From Gimesia benthica (GTDB lineage Bacteria; Planctomycetota; Planctomycetia; Planctomycetales; Planctomycetaceae), in contig NZ_CP043930.1 of the NCBI RefSeq assembly GCF_009720525.1, forward strand, positions 2,577,501-2,641,500: a stretch of DNA of 64,000 nucleotides. Reading direction: 5' to 3'. Below the pieces are notes generated by a model, which made no database searches, was not told where the DNA came from, and saw only the letters and a program-made list of their open reading frames with translations. Below, one piece after another: positions 1 through 9,836 of this stretch; the first letter of the stretch is position 1; every line of letters starts with the position of its first letter. A program made the position numbers and the translations under genes.

Positions 1-789
1 ACCAATCAGGTCATCTCTTCTGACTGGACCGGTAAGATCAAAGTCTGGAACGCCGCCGATGGAAAAGAAGCAGGTGAATTGACAGCCAATCCTCTTCCAT
101 TATCAGAACGACTGTCGAAAGCCACAGCCAGCCTCAGTGCAGCGCAAGCCAATCATCAGAAGCTGGCAGCGGCCGCCCAGGCAGACCAGGCTGCAGTGAC
201 TAAGATTAACGCGGACATCGCTGCTTCTCAAAAACAGCAGACCGATCTACAGAATCAGTTAAATAGCCTGAACGGTAACCTGGCAGCCGCCCAGAAAGCC
301 CTGGCAGGTGCACAGGCCGGTGCGACTGCTTCCACAAACAAGATTACCGAAATTGGAAAATCACTGCCGGCAATCAAGGAAGCACATGCAAAGGCTGACG
401 CTGTGAGCAAACAGGCTGCTGGCGACAAAGAGCTTGCCGAAGCTGCTGCCAAACTGAAAGCGGCCGTCGATAATCGCACCGCAGCCATCGCAGCCGAGCA
501 GAAAACACTGGCTACGCACCAGGCAGCTGTGAAAGATAATCAGCAGAAGGTTGCTCAGTACACGCCGCAAATCAAACAGACAACAGATGCTCTGAATGCG
601 GCCAAGGCAAAAGTAGTTGCCCTGCAGAATTCATTGAAACCGGCGACTGATAAAGCGACCGCTTCTCAGAATGCAGCGAACTCCGCTGCCAGTGCTTTGG
701 CTGCTGCTCAGAATGAAGTCAAACACTGGCAGGCAGAAATTGAGTTCTCCAAGAAACTCAATAACGCCCAGGCCAGTGCTGCCAAGTAA
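1..789 (+). CDS. WD40 repeat protein with C-terminal Ala-rich coiled coil (5' partial)
   Basis: The reading frame is open from the first base, so the start lies outside the window and 262 C-terminal residues are visible. The first residues contain a typical WD40 blade end, DWTGKIKVWN, followed by about 230 residues rich in Ala, Lys and Gln with heptad-like spacing and no Cys or Trp until the last turn (KHWQAEIEFSKKL). This is a long coiled coil. WD40 blades followed by such a tail are common in large planctomycete exported proteins that carry a cytochrome c-like (PSCyt) domain at the N-terminus; whether that domain is present here cannot be seen. A strong terminator follows directly. No enzymatic function is inferred; a scaffold role is plausible only. 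Confidence 0.85.
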   Translation, partial: TNQVISSDWTGKIKVWNAADGKEAGELTANPLPLSERLSKATASLSAAQANHQKLAAAAQADQAAVTKINADIAASQKQQTDLQNQLNSLNGNLAAAQKALAGAQAGATASTNKITEIGKSLPAIKEAHAKADAVSKQAAGDKELAEAAAKLKAAVDNRTAAIAAEQKTLATHQAAVKDNQQKVAQYTPQIKQTTDALNAAKAKVVALQNSLKPATDKATASQNAANSAASALAAAQNEVKHWQAEIEFSKKLNNAQASAAK

Positions 790-806
790 AATCCGGATTT
801 GATCCC

Positions 807-840
807 AGCCCTTCAATCCAGAGGTTGAAGGGCTTTTTTT
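807..840 (+). terminator. Intrinsic terminator after the WD40 protein
   Basis: A perfect 10-bp stem (AGCCCTTCAA at 807-816, TTGAAGGGCT at 825-834) with an 8-nt loop is followed by seven T. It lies 17 bp after the stop codon at 789. It also argues that the next gene starts after it, not inside it. Confidence 0.93.
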
Positions 841-938
841 ACGTCAGTCCGATTGGAACTCCCTCACAGGTTCTGTTATTTTGGTCAGTCAATAGCATAG
901 TGACTGAACTTCCAGCAGAACACGAGGAGCATCCCGGT

Positions 939-1946
939 ATGGCTCAAAGTAATTCCCGATTCGCGGTTGTCGCCGCCCTGACAGGAAACGCACTGATCAC
1001 GATCGCCAAAGGAACGACGTTTCTGATCACTGGTTCGGGAGCCATGCTGTCCGAGACGATTCACTCAGTGGCTGACTTTCTGAATCAGTTACTGCTGCTC
1101 ATCGGTCTGGTTCGCGCTGACCGGGTACCCGACCGTCGTTATGAGTATGGCTACGCCGGTGAACGGTATGTATGGGCATTGATTTCTGCAGTCGGGATTT
1201 TTTTCCTGGGCTGTGGCGTGACGCTGTACCACGGTGTGCAGTCGCTGTTTCATCCACCGGAACTCGACTTTGGCGAAATGAAATGGGCCATCGCGGCGCT
1301 TCTGTTTGCCCTGGTCATCGACGGTGTCGTTTTCTTTCTTGCGCTCAAGACTGAGTGGAAAAACGCTCAGAAGGAGAAAAAGGCGTTTCATCAGTATCTG
1401 CGCAAGGAAGCAGACCCGGCCTCCGTCGCCGTCATTCTCGAAGATGGTGCTGCCTGCCTGGGGGTGATGATCGCCCTGATTTCAATCCTGCTTACCAAGA
1501 TGACCGGGTCCCCCTACTGGGATGCCATCGGCTCTATCGGGATTGGTGTGCTACTGGGCGGCATTGCCGTCTGGTTGATTATCCGAAATCAGGAACTACT
1601 GGTCGGTCCCAGCATCCCACAAGAGACGAAAGAACAGGTACAACGCATCCTGAAGAACAATCCGTTGATTGATGATGTGCTGGACCTGCGATCCAGAATC
1701 CTCTCTATCGATAACTACCGCATTAAGGTCGATCTGAGTTTTGATCCCAAAGAATTGTCGAAACGTCTGAAGAAGAAAGCACTTGCCGCCTATCCTCAAA
1801 TTCAGAGCGAACAGGACTTCGAAGAGTTTTGTCAGAAGTATACACGGGATATCCTCGATACCCTGGCTGAGGAAATCGACAAGATCGAAGCAGAAATCCA
1901 GCGACAGGTTCCTGAGGCCAAGCACCTCGATCTGGAAGCCAATTAA
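939..1946 (+). CDS. Cation diffusion facilitator (CDF) family transporter
   Basis: A 335-aa cation/proton antiporter of the inner membrane, probably exporting Zn(II) or a similar divalent ion. Residues 38-50 read SETIHSVADFLNQ, the metal-site HxxxD motif (H42, D46) in TM2. A second acidic signature, EDGAACLG, lies in TM5 at about residue 170. This variant (SExIHSxAD...NQ with EDGAA) resembles the SLC30A9/ZnT9-like branch of the CDF family. About six hydrophobic segments precede a cytoplasmic C-terminal domain. The frame extends upstream to 825, but that start falls inside the preceding terminator. The ATG at 939 has AGGAG nine bases upstream and is chosen. Metal specificity cannot be read from the sequence. 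Confidence 0.93.
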   Translation: MAQSNSRFAVVAALTGNALITIAKGTTFLITGSGAMLSETIHSVADFLNQLLLLIGLVRADRVPDRRYEYGYAGERYVWALISAVGIFFLGCGVTLYHGVQSLFHPPELDFGEMKWAIAALLFALVIDGVVFFLALKTEWKNAQKEKKAFHQYLRKEADPASVAVILEDGAACLGVMIALISILLTKMTGSPYWDAIGSIGIGVLLGGIAVWLIIRNQELLVGPSIPQETKEQVQRILKNNPLIDDVLDLRSRILSIDNYRIKVDLSFDPKELSKRLKKKALAAYPQIQSEQDFEEFCQKYTRDILDTLAEEIDKIEAEIQRQVPEAKHLDLEAN

Positions 1947-2138
1947 GCAGCCCGCCTCCCGTTCATGACGGAGGGATGCCAGTAAATCGCGTTTTGTCGG
2001 CAGCGAGGCAGAAAAACCTCCGATTTCGGGCGATTTCATCCCTCGGCCTGAGTCCCAAGCCTGTGATCAGTTTCAGAGGCGCCTATAATAGGTCTGTTAC
2101 CCCTTTTTTCGTCTGAATTTTTGTTTGAGTATTGATTG

Positions 2139-3248
2139 ATGTCTGAGCGTGTTGTCCTGGCGATGAGTGGTGGAGTCGACAGCTCCGCAGCCGCCCATCT
2201 TTTACTGGAACAGGGTTATGAGGTGATCGGTCTGTTCATGCGGTCCGGTGCCACCGAAGAGACGGCCTGCGCGATTGAGGATCCCCATAGTCTTCCGGTT
2301 CTGAACACGAAAGCACACAAGCAGGGCTGCTGTTCCGCCAGTGATGCCGCAGATGCCCGCCGGGTGGCTGATATGCTCGACATTCCGTTTCATGCGCTGA
2401 ACTTCAAAGATGCGTTTGGGCGCATCAAAGATTACTTCGCTGATGAATACCTGGCCGGCCGCACTCCCAATCCATGTGTGATGTGCAACAACTGGCTCAA
2501 GTTCGGCAAACTCTGGGAATTCGCAGAATCAGTGGGCGCCTCCTACATCTCAACCGGGCATTATGCCCAGTTGAAGTCTGTCCCGGGAGAAGAACAGCCG
2601 GCCCTGGTGCGCGGCCTCGACCGCTCGAAAGATCAGTCCTACGTTCTGTTCGGTATCAATCGTGATCTACTCGACAAAATCATTTTTCCCGTAGGCGGCT
2701 TCGTCAAACCGGAAATCCGGGAGATGGCGGGTGAAGCAGGTCTGAGGACAGCCAATAAGCCCGACAGTCAGGAAATCTGTTTCATTCCCGACAACGATTA
2801 TTTCGGCTTCCTGAACCGGTACCGTGGCAAGCAGGAAACGGCCGGCGAAATGGTTGACACCGCGGGGAATGTAGTCGGCCAGCATACCGGCTATGAAAAT
2901 TACACCATCGGTCAGCGGAAGCGTTTGGGCGTCGCCTTTGGTTCGCCCCGTTATGTCATCAAAATCGAACCTGAGACGAAACGAGTCGTAATCGGTACGC
3001 GCGACGACCTGGCACGGAAATCACTGGAAGCCAATCGCAGTAACTGGTTGATTGACAGTCCCGGTTCCGAGCTTCGCTGTCAGGCCCAGATTCGCTATCA
3101 GCATAAAGAAGCTGACTGCACGGTACAGATTCTGGATGAAGAACGGTTTCGGGTCACCTTCGATAACCCGGAATACGGTGTCGCCCCGGGTCAGGCGGTT
3201 GTGCTGTATGATGCAGACCGCGTGATTGGTGGCGGCTGGATCATGTAA
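2139..3248 (+). CDS. mnmA: tRNA-specific 2-thiouridylase MnmA
   Basis: A 369-aa enzyme that installs the 2-thio group on U34 of tRNA-Lys, -Glu and -Gln, using ATP and sulfur relayed to a catalytic cysteine. The PP-loop SGGVDS is at residues 10-15. The two active-site cysteines are in PNPCVMCN (near residue 110) and SQEICFIPDND (near 210), and the C-terminal beta-barrel ends in GGGWIM. Length and order of motifs match the bacterial family. A TTG immediately upstream (2136) is also in frame, but the ATG at 2139 is preferred. It converges on the HpnN-like gene with a 6-bp gap. Its tRNA substrates for Glu and Gln are charged by the gltX and glnS products encoded 5-8 kb away. Confidence 0.97.
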   Translation: MSERVVLAMSGGVDSSAAAHLLLEQGYEVIGLFMRSGATEETACAIEDPHSLPVLNTKAHKQGCCSASDAADARRVADMLDIPFHALNFKDAFGRIKDYFADEYLAGRTPNPCVMCNNWLKFGKLWEFAESVGASYISTGHYAQLKSVPGEEQPALVRGLDRSKDQSYVLFGINRDLLDKIIFPVGGFVKPEIREMAGEAGLRTANKPDSQEICFIPDNDYFGFLNRYRGKQETAGEMVDTAGNVVGQHTGYENYTIGQRKRLGVAFGSPRYVIKIEPETKRVVIGTRDDLARKSLEANRSNWLIDSPGSELRCQAQIRYQHKEADCTVQILDEERFRVTFDNPEYGVAPGQAVVLYDADRVIGGGWIM

Positions 3249-3254
3249 CCCGGA

Positions 3255-6233
3255 TCAGGCAGCGGCTTCCGCTTCCATCCGCTCACGGTTCTGACGCTTT
3301 TTCTTCCGGCTGCTGGAATGTTCGTCGGAATCTTCCATGCTGACGGAATCAGCCGCCTCTTCTCGATTGGAAATCCAGGTCAGCAGAGCAGGCAGAGTTA
3401 CCAGGGAAATGAACAGGCAGCAGCCCACACCAATTACCAATACCAGACCGACGCTGTAAAGCCCACGGTGCGTGGCCACCATCATACTGCCGAAACCGAT
3501 CATCGAAGTCAATGAGGTCATCACAATCGCGTTGATTGTACTGGGAGATGTTTTATAGGGGCCCTGTTTCATCCGGAAATCATGGACCACATGCACGCCG
3601 TCATCAACACCAATCCCGAGAATCAGAGGCAGCACGATCAGGTTGGCCGGATTCAGGTCGATTGAAGTCATCGCCAGAATCCCGAACATGACAAGGCCAC
3701 CGACGACCGGGGGAATCATGGTCAACAGCATATGCAGCACACTGCTGCGTTCCAGCACAAAGGCCACACAGAAGCACATAATCAGAAACATGCCGATGGC
3801 AGCTTCAACACTGACCGGTGTCCCACGGTTATAAAGAATGAACCAGGTACAGACAGCCAGAATCGCCGGAGGCACCAGCGCCATTGTGGCATGACGACGG
3901 CTCAGATAATCGATCAGTAAAACGACACAGATGACTGCCAGAGCGTAAATCGAAGCGGTTTTATAACTGACTTTAATCTGTTGAGCCGCTTCGTAATTCT
4001 GCAGCGGGGTTCCCGTCACATCCGGATCGACAGAGCGTACCTCTTTAACAAACTCCTCCAGCGGTTCGATTTCCCAGATGTGATCGCGGGGATAAATCTG
4101 GATCAGCCATTTTCCTTCCGGACTCACGAAGCGTGAAGTCAACGAACGGGGCAGATCGGAAAAACGTACCGGCGAAGAATCGGAAGCACCACGGATGGCG
4201 CGGAACTGACCGAGAAGTGACGCAGTAGTCCGGTACTGAAATTCATCCAGGAAGCGGGACTGCTGGGCCAGCGTCAAAGATTCAAAGCGGTTGAGAAACT
4301 GATCCAGCATGCGGGCAGTCTGCTGCGCTGTTGGGCTCTGGTAGTTTGAGAGTAACACATAAAACTGTTCGAGTTTCCGCCCGATCGTCGAAGGATTGAG
4401 ACGATTCACGGGAGGCACATTATTCGGCAGTCGTGACAGCTGTGCCCGATAGGACTGCACCAGCAGATTGGTTTCCTGTGAAGAATGTGCAGGCACGCGT
4501 GAGGCCAGTTCTTCCACATGATGCACGGAGGGCAGAGCTTCGAACTTCTTACGCAGCTCCCGTGCCTCTTCTGGACTGTTCGCTACGGAGACAGCGAACA
4601 GCAGCGAGTTCTGAGCATCGTTGAAAATCCGCTTTTGGACTTCGACTGACTCCAGCCCCGCTGCCTGCAGGTTCAACAGGTTGTAGTCATAAACAACGCG
4701 CGATTCCCATCCCTGATCTGATTTTTGAACCAGTTGGCTGGCACAGAAGGCCACCAGGGCCAGGGAGCTTAAAGCCACCATGCGGGGAAACCGCGTAATC
4801 ATTTTCTGTAACCACTTCCCCTGGAAGGGAGTGGGCATCTGTTTGACTTCTACATTTTTATCTGCCTGTGAAAGCAGTGCCGGCAGCACCAGGAAGGTGG
4901 CGATTGCACATAAGATAATTCCACCACCACCGATGAAACCGAGTTCCGCAATTCCCAGGAAGGGAGTCAGTCCAGCACAGTAGAAAGCCAGAGCCGTCGT
5001 CACAGCAGCAGCCACAATCCCGGTCCCCACCGTGCGCGATGTTTTGAGCAGAGCCGGTTCCAGGTCTTCCCCTTTATGCCGCAATTCAATGTAGCGGGCG
5101 AGGTAATGGATACCAAAATCGATCCCCAGCCCGATCAGAATCACGGCAAAGGAAACCGAGAGAATATTCAGATGACCGATGGTGAGCGTCGTATAACCGA
5201 AGGCCCAGGCCATCCCGGCTGCCAGCATGAGCAGAGTCAGCAGGGGATGACGGATTCCACGAAAACCGAAGAATAGCAGCAGTCCTACCCCGAAACAGGA
5301 AATGATTGATGCATTGATCATATCCGACTGCGACTTACGCATTTCGTCATTTTCCAGAACCGGAATTCCAGTCAGACTGATTTTGGCTTCCGGATTCTCA
5401 GCAGCGACTTCGCCGATAATGGTCCGCATCTGTTCGATGGCCTGCGTGGCGCCGTCAAAGCCTGCTTCCTGATGCACTGGAAAGACCTTGAGAAAGCCCA
5501 TCGTGCCGGATTCATTCAACAGGTAAATGATTTCACGAGACCGTTCGCGCATCCGTTCGTTCACAGCGACAATCGAAGGCCAGGGAGACTGAAAGTCATT
5601 CTGGTCTGACAGATAGCGTGCCATGCTGGATGTCAGAATCGCAGCGTGGGTAAACAGAGGCTCCAGGGATTGATCGCGTTCGGTGCCTCGATAGCTGGCA
5701 GACCGGGATTGGATCTGGTAACGCAGGCGATCATATAGCAGATCGACCTGGGTCAGATCCCAGCGACCATTGCGGTAAATCGGACCATATTCATCCAGCC
5801 GATTCAAACCAGCCTGCAACTGTCGCGGAGTTAAATATTGCAGTCCTTTAGAAGGTAAATCGCCTGGGTTAATCTGATAGAGCGGATTCTCAAACAGTTC
5901 GGGATGCTGCTCGATTCGCTGGCCCAGCGTCCGCAGGACAAATTTAATCGATTCCGGATTCTCTGCTTCGACGACACAGACCAGATCCGATGAACTGCCG
6001 AAACTCTCGGTGTAATTCATCCATTTCTGATGGAAGGCTGCCGTCGGATCGATCAGATCAGCCCGGTCGGTTTTGAATTCCAACCTGAAGACCGTCAGCA
6101 GAATACAGCCGACGGACACAACCAGTGCCAAAGCCAGACTGAGCCGGGCGTGCGTCACCACAAACTGGGTTGTCGCAGCCAGCGCCTCGCCGAGGAATGA
6201 GCGTTCCTGATTTTCAGGGGAGAGATTATCCAC
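3255..6233 (-). CDS. HpnN-like RND/MMPL family lipid exporter
   Basis: A 992-aa inner-membrane protein with the duplicated RND architecture: one N-terminal TM (about residues 30-50), a large periplasmic loop, five to six TMs (about 310-455), a second TM near 490, a second loop and a final TM bundle (about 765-960). Each bundle has the acidic TM4 motif expected of proton-driven RND proteins: GLGIDFGIHYLARY in the first half and GIGVDDGVHVVHDF in the second. The overall layout fits HpnN, the hopanoid transporter to the outer membrane in Rhodopseudomonas, more than drug pumps. The tail is Arg/Lys/Glu-rich. The start is GTG (6231-6233) with GGAAG upstream. An HpnD-like synthase is encoded at 24-25 kb, which supports a hopanoid link, but the substrate is inferred. 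Confidence 0.85.
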   Translation of the reverse strand: MDNLSPENQERSFLGEALAATTQFVVTHARLSLALALVVSVGCILLTVFRLEFKTDRADLIDPTAAFHQKWMNYTESFGSSSDLVCVVEAENPESIKFVLRTLGQRIEQHPELFENPLYQINPGDLPSKGLQYLTPRQLQAGLNRLDEYGPIYRNGRWDLTQVDLLYDRLRYQIQSRSASYRGTERDQSLEPLFTHAAILTSSMARYLSDQNDFQSPWPSIVAVNERMRERSREIIYLLNESGTMGFLKVFPVHQEAGFDGATQAIEQMRTIIGEVAAENPEAKISLTGIPVLENDEMRKSQSDMINASIISCFGVGLLLFFGFRGIRHPLLTLLMLAAGMAWAFGYTTLTIGHLNILSVSFAVILIGLGIDFGIHYLARYIELRHKGEDLEPALLKTSRTVGTGIVAAAVTTALAFYCAGLTPFLGIAELGFIGGGGIILCAIATFLVLPALLSQADKNVEVKQMPTPFQGKWLQKMITRFPRMVALSSLALVAFCASQLVQKSDQGWESRVVYDYNLLNLQAAGLESVEVQKRIFNDAQNSLLFAVSVANSPEEARELRKKFEALPSVHHVEELASRVPAHSSQETNLLVQSYRAQLSRLPNNVPPVNRLNPSTIGRKLEQFYVLLSNYQSPTAQQTARMLDQFLNRFESLTLAQQSRFLDEFQYRTTASLLGQFRAIRGASDSSPVRFSDLPRSLTSRFVSPEGKWLIQIYPRDHIWEIEPLEEFVKEVRSVDPDVTGTPLQNYEAAQQIKVSYKTASIYALAVICVVLLIDYLSRRHATMALVPPAILAVCTWFILYNRGTPVSVEAAIGMFLIMCFCVAFVLERSSVLHMLLTMIPPVVGGLVMFGILAMTSIDLNPANLIVLPLILGIGVDDGVHVVHDFRMKQGPYKTSPSTINAIVMTSLTSMIGFGSMMVATHRGLYSVGLVLVIGVGCCLFISLVTLPALLTWISNREEAADSVSMEDSDEHSSSRKKKRQNRERMEAEAAA

Positions 6234-6833
6234 AGAACACTTCCGTGTGCACCTAAGTCGATCTCTCGTTCGATCTAAACAACCGGGCAGAAGTGAAGGG
6301 ATCGATTAATTGAGAGCGTTGATCGTATTATGAAGCTATCGATTTTACAGCAATCTCCGTATTGCCGACAACCTGAATATATCCTGATTTGAGGTTGTAA
6401 GTTAATAGATAACCAAACTTTAATCCCATCAGGAATTCGGGTCGCAATAATGTGGATCAGGGAGGGACCTCCCGGTTTGAACACGATATTTTGCCCGATA
6501 ACAGGAAGTTCATCGGCAATCTGGACTTTCAAAGATCAACATTCTCGGCGAATCCGAGGCTTCCCGGCTGATTTTTTCACAAGATCTGGAAACCCAGAAA
6601 AAGAAACAAAAAGCGCAAGTCTAATAAAAATGGTGAATTAGCTGCGGTCTCTTGAATCTGGGGAGCAGGCTTATCGGCATTTTGCTGAATCCCACTTGAC
6701 CCCATTTTCGATTTTTCATAAAAAACCTGCCCCATCGCAATGGTCTGGCGGCTCGCCTTAGCTGTCAGACGTTGTTCACTTCAATGACTCTTTCCAATAC
6801 CCCTCTCAAAGACTCTCTTTGTAGGACAAGCTC
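6234..6833. other. 600-bp intergenic region between divergent genes
   Basis: Short open frames here (63-85 codons on both strands) have no ribosome-binding site, domain or typical codon use and I do not call them. The right part holds the promoter candidate for the YTV-like gene. The rest is AT-rich with no clear repeat. Confidence 0.6.
6696..6724 (+). promoter_or_regulatory. Candidate sigma70-type promoter of the YTV-like gene
   Basis: TTGACC at 6696-6701 and TAAAAA at 6719-6724 are separated by 17 bp, about 110 bp before the start codon at 6834. The -35 box matches five of six consensus bases; the -10 is weaker. Recognised by eye only. Confidence 0.35.
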
Positions 6834-7985
6834 ATGTTAAAACGCGTTATTCGTTCAATTCCCGTTGTGGGAGTTACATTGTTCTCGATGGCCGCTGGTT
6901 CCGCCCAGGCGCAATGGCTGCCTTTCAACAATTGTAATTCTTGTGCACCGCCGCCGGTGGTTCAGAACTGCTGTCCACAGCCTGTGGTCCAGTGTCCGAT
7001 CCCGGTGACCCAGACCACCTACCGTCAGGTTCCTGTGACAGAGTATCGACCTGTTCAGCAGACCGTGATGAAACCTGTGGTCGAAACCAAGTACGTGGAT
7101 CAGCAGGTCACCGCCTATCGCCAGGTTCTGGAACCTCGGACGGTCGATGTACCTTACACGTCTTATCAAAATGTCACTGAGTGCCAGCAGGTACAAAAAG
7201 ACATGGGTCGCTGGGTGACTCAGCGTCAGTGTATCCCCAAAGTCGCTCCCTGCGAGTACGACAACCGCCCCAACCTACTGGGCTGGATGAACCGTACCGG
7301 GTATTCCATGCGAATGGCATTCACACCCCAATATCGAACCACCCGTCATTACGTACCAAACGTCGTGACTCAAAATGTACCGGTCACCCGTCAGGTTGCC
7401 GTACAGCAGACTCGGAAAGTCACTTACAATGTCGCTCGAATGGTGCCTTACACAACGACCCGGAAAGTCGCTGTGAACTCCACTCGCTACGTGAAAACCA
7501 CTGTGACTGCAATGAAACCAGTGACCGTAATGCGATCCATCCCAACCACTCGGACGGCTTATGTCTATCCATCCAGCGATGGATTTGGTGGCACTGCGAC
7601 CGCGCTGCTGCCCAGTGCCGATCCTTACATCTCTGCAGAAGCACCACAGACGATTCACCAGCGTTCTGCCGAGAACAAAAAGAAGTACGATGATTCGTTC
7701 AAAGCGAACGGAGACAAGTACGAGCGTGATCCCGCTTCCGATCCTCGCCGGTCGAGCCTGGACAACGATTCGTCCTTACGTCGCTCTTCTTACCAGGTAC
7801 CACAGGAATCTACTGCCCCGGCATTCCCCCCCACACGCCGGGCTGGTTATGAACCTGATACTTCCGACAGACCACTGCCTTCGATCGTGCGTGCCAGCGG
7901 CTGGACCCGCCGGGTCGCTCGTCCCGAGCAGACTGCTCCTGTAGCATCAGGCAGCGACATCTCTGTCGCACAGCGGACACCCTAA
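6834..7985 (+). CDS. Secreted Tyr/Thr/Val repeat protein (YTV-like planctomycete envelope protein)
   Basis: A 383-aa protein with a signal peptide ending near residue 27 (SAQAQ). After a Cys/Pro-rich stretch (NNCNSCAPPPVVQNCC), residues 50-245 consist of many short degenerate units in which Tyr or Thr alternates with Val and a basic or Gln residue, such as TYRQVPVTEYRPV, TKYVDQQVTAYRQV and TTRKVAVNSTRYVKTTV. This matches the pattern of planctomycete YTV proteins, which were reported as cell-wall associated in Rhodopirellula. The last 120 residues are polar and probably disordered. At least eight Cys could cross-link the N-terminal part. A perfect-stem terminator follows. Function as a structural envelope protein is inferred from composition and family resemblance. 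Confidence 0.8.
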   Translation: MLKRVIRSIPVVGVTLFSMAAGSAQAQWLPFNNCNSCAPPPVVQNCCPQPVVQCPIPVTQTTYRQVPVTEYRPVQQTVMKPVVETKYVDQQVTAYRQVLEPRTVDVPYTSYQNVTECQQVQKDMGRWVTQRQCIPKVAPCEYDNRPNLLGWMNRTGYSMRMAFTPQYRTTRHYVPNVVTQNVPVTRQVAVQQTRKVTYNVARMVPYTTTRKVAVNSTRYVKTTVTAMKPVTVMRSIPTTRTAYVYPSSDGFGGTATALLPSADPYISAEAPQTIHQRSAENKKKYDDSFKANGDKYERDPASDPRRSSLDNDSSLRRSSYQVPQESTAPAFPPTRRAGYEPDTSDRPLPSIVRASGWTRRVARPEQTAPVASGSDISVAQRTP

Positions 7986-8027
7986 CTCAAAGTTGGAAAG
8001 ACATGAGCACTTTGAAGTGCATGGGCT

Positions 8028-8061
8028 CACTCGTCGAACTTCGTTCGACGAGTGTTTTTTT
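8028..8061 (+). terminator. Intrinsic terminator after the YTV-like gene
   Basis: A perfect 12-bp stem (CACTCGTCGAAC at 8028-8039, GTTCGACGAGTG at 8043-8054), 3-nt loop and seven T. A smaller hairpin, GCACTT/AAGTGC at 8007-8020, lies just before it. The T-run is only on the plus-strand side, so it does not serve the converging glnS. Confidence 0.95.
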
Positions 8062-8082
8062 ATGCGCCCAGCAGAAGTTCGC

Positions 8083-9774
8083 TTACTTCTGCTTCCCGAC
8101 TTTGGCCCATGTATCACGCAGAGTGACGGTACGATTGAAGACGGGATTTCCTGTTGTCGAATCTTTTGTATCGACACAGAAATATCCCAGTCGTTCAAAC
8201 TGGAAACGACTTCCCGGTTCAGCTTCTTTCAGCCCCGGTTCGAGTTTACAACCTGACAGGACCTGCAATGAGCGTGGATTCAGGTTCGATTTGTAGTCGA
8301 CTCCTTCGGGCAGATCTTCCGGATCGGGCTGATCGAACAGGTGGTCATACAGTCTGACTTCTGCATCCAGGGCATGCGCTTCTGAGACCCAGTGAATCGT
8401 CGCTTTGACTTTCCGGCCGTCAGGAGCATCGCCGCCTCTGGTTTTCGGATCATAGGTACAACGAAGTTCAACCACTTCACCATCGTCATCTTTGATGACA
8501 TCAGTGCAGGTCACAAAGTAGGCGTATCGCAGGCGAACCTCTTTACCCGGTGACAGGCGGAAGAACTTCTTCGGCGGGTCTTCCATAAAGTCGTCACGCT
8601 CGATGTAAATCACCTTCGAGAAGGGTACTTTGCGGGTTCCCGCTGATTCATCATTCGGATTGTTGATCGCATCCAGTTCTTCGGAAGTATCATCCGGATA
8701 ATTGTCGATCACAACGCGCAAAGGTTTCAAGACTCCCATCACACGGGGGGCGACCTGATTCAGGTGATCCCGCATGCAGTTTTCCAGAACGACCTTATCG
8801 GTCATCGAGTTGTACTTGGTTACCCCGATTGTTTTACAGAACTCACGCAACGCTTCGGGGGTGACGCCGCGACGCCGCATCCCGCAAATAGTGGGCATCC
8901 GAGGGTCATCCCATCCGGAAACGTATTTGCCCTGTACCAGTTCGAGCAGTTTGCGTTTGCTCATCACGGTATAGGTCATGTTGAGGCGGGCGAACTCGAT
9001 CTGCTGTGGATGAAAGACTTCCAGTTCATCCAGGATCCAGTCATAGAGCGGACGGTGATCTTCAAACTCGAGCGTACAGATCGAATGTGTGATCTTCTCG
9101 ATTGAATCCGAAATACAGTGCGTATAGTCGTACATCGGATAAATACACCATTTATCCCCGGTCCGATGATGGTGCACATGACGAACCCGGTAAATCACGG
9201 GGTCCCGCATGTGAAAGTTCGGCGAAGCGAGATCAATTTTCGCACGGAGTACATACTCGCCTTCTTTGAACTCGCCATTCTTCATCCGTTCGAACAGATC
9301 CAGATTTTCTTCAACGGAGCGGGAACGTCCGGGACTGGGCTTGCCGGGCTCGGTCGCGGTTCCGCGATATTCGCGCATCTTATCTGCAGGCAGATCACAG
9401 GCGTAGGCCTTCCCCTTCTTGATCAGGGTGACTGCAAAATCATAAAGCTGATCGAAGTAATCAGAGGCGTAAAATTCGCGATCGTCCCAGTCGAAGCCGA
9501 GCCAGCGCACGTCTTCCTTGATCGAGTCGACGTATTCCACATCCTCTTTCTCAGGGTTCGTATCATCAAACCGCAGGTTGCATTTACCGCCCGGGTTTTC
9601 ATTGGCGATACCGAAGTTAAGACAAATCGACTTGGCATGCCCAATATGCAGGTAGCCGTTCGGCTCGGGGGGGAATCGCGTATGGACGCGACCATCGTGC
9701 TTGCCCGATTTGTTATCTTCCTGAATGATCGTACGAATAAAATCCGTTGGCGTTTTTTCTTCGGGAGTTGACAT
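8083..9774 (-). CDS. glnS: Glutaminyl-tRNA synthetase
   Basis: A 563-aa class I synthetase that joins Gln to tRNA-Gln in the cytoplasm. The HIGH-type signature is [13 protein letters not shown] (residues 35-47), the PPEPNG form that separates GlnRS from GluRS. The KMSKS-type loop is VMSKRK (near 270). The C-terminal half is the two-beta-barrel anticodon-binding domain, full length. The ATG at 9774 has an ideal AAGGAG six bases upstream (9781-9786). It lies 62 bp downstream of gltX on the same strand, so the two are probably cotranscribed. Its presence shows direct charging of tRNA-Gln, though a GatCAB route elsewhere in the genome cannot be excluded. Confidence 0.97.
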   Translation of the reverse strand: MSTPEEKTPTDFIRTIIQEDNKSGKHDGRVHTRFPPEPNGYLHIGHAKSICLNFGIANENPGGKCNLRFDDTNPEKEDVEYVDSIKEDVRWLGFDWDDREFYASDYFDQLYDFAVTLIKKGKAYACDLPADKMREYRGTATEPGKPSPGRSRSVEENLDLFERMKNGEFKEGEYVLRAKIDLASPNFHMRDPVIYRVRHVHHHRTGDKWCIYPMYDYTHCISDSIEKITHSICTLEFEDHRPLYDWILDELEVFHPQQIEFARLNMTYTVMSKRKLLELVQGKYVSGWDDPRMPTICGMRRRGVTPEALREFCKTIGVTKYNSMTDKVVLENCMRDHLNQVAPRVMGVLKPLRVVIDNYPDDTSEELDAINNPNDESAGTRKVPFSKVIYIERDDFMEDPPKKFFRLSPGKEVRLRYAYFVTCTDVIKDDDGEVVELRCTYDPKTRGGDAPDGRKVKATIHWVSEAHALDAEVRLYDHLFDQPDPEDLPEGVDYKSNLNPRSLQVLSGCKLEPGLKEAEPGSRFQFERLGYFCVDTKDSTTGNPVFNRTVTLRDTWAKVGKQK

Positions 9775-9836
9775 CCCCTACTCCTTAAATGATTGCATCA
9801 ATCACAGGACCAGCCTGTTACTATTTTCAGCTGTTT

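Noticed and set aside
825-938. Upstream extension of the CDF transporter to 825
   Set aside because: It would start inside the hairpin of a strong terminator, while the ATG at 939 has a good ribosome-binding site and matches the family start.
6226-6234. TTATCCACA, a perfect DnaA-box consensus
   Set aside because: A single 9-mer overlapping the start codon of the HpnN-like gene; about one such match is expected by chance in a 64-kb window on both strands, and no cluster is nearby.
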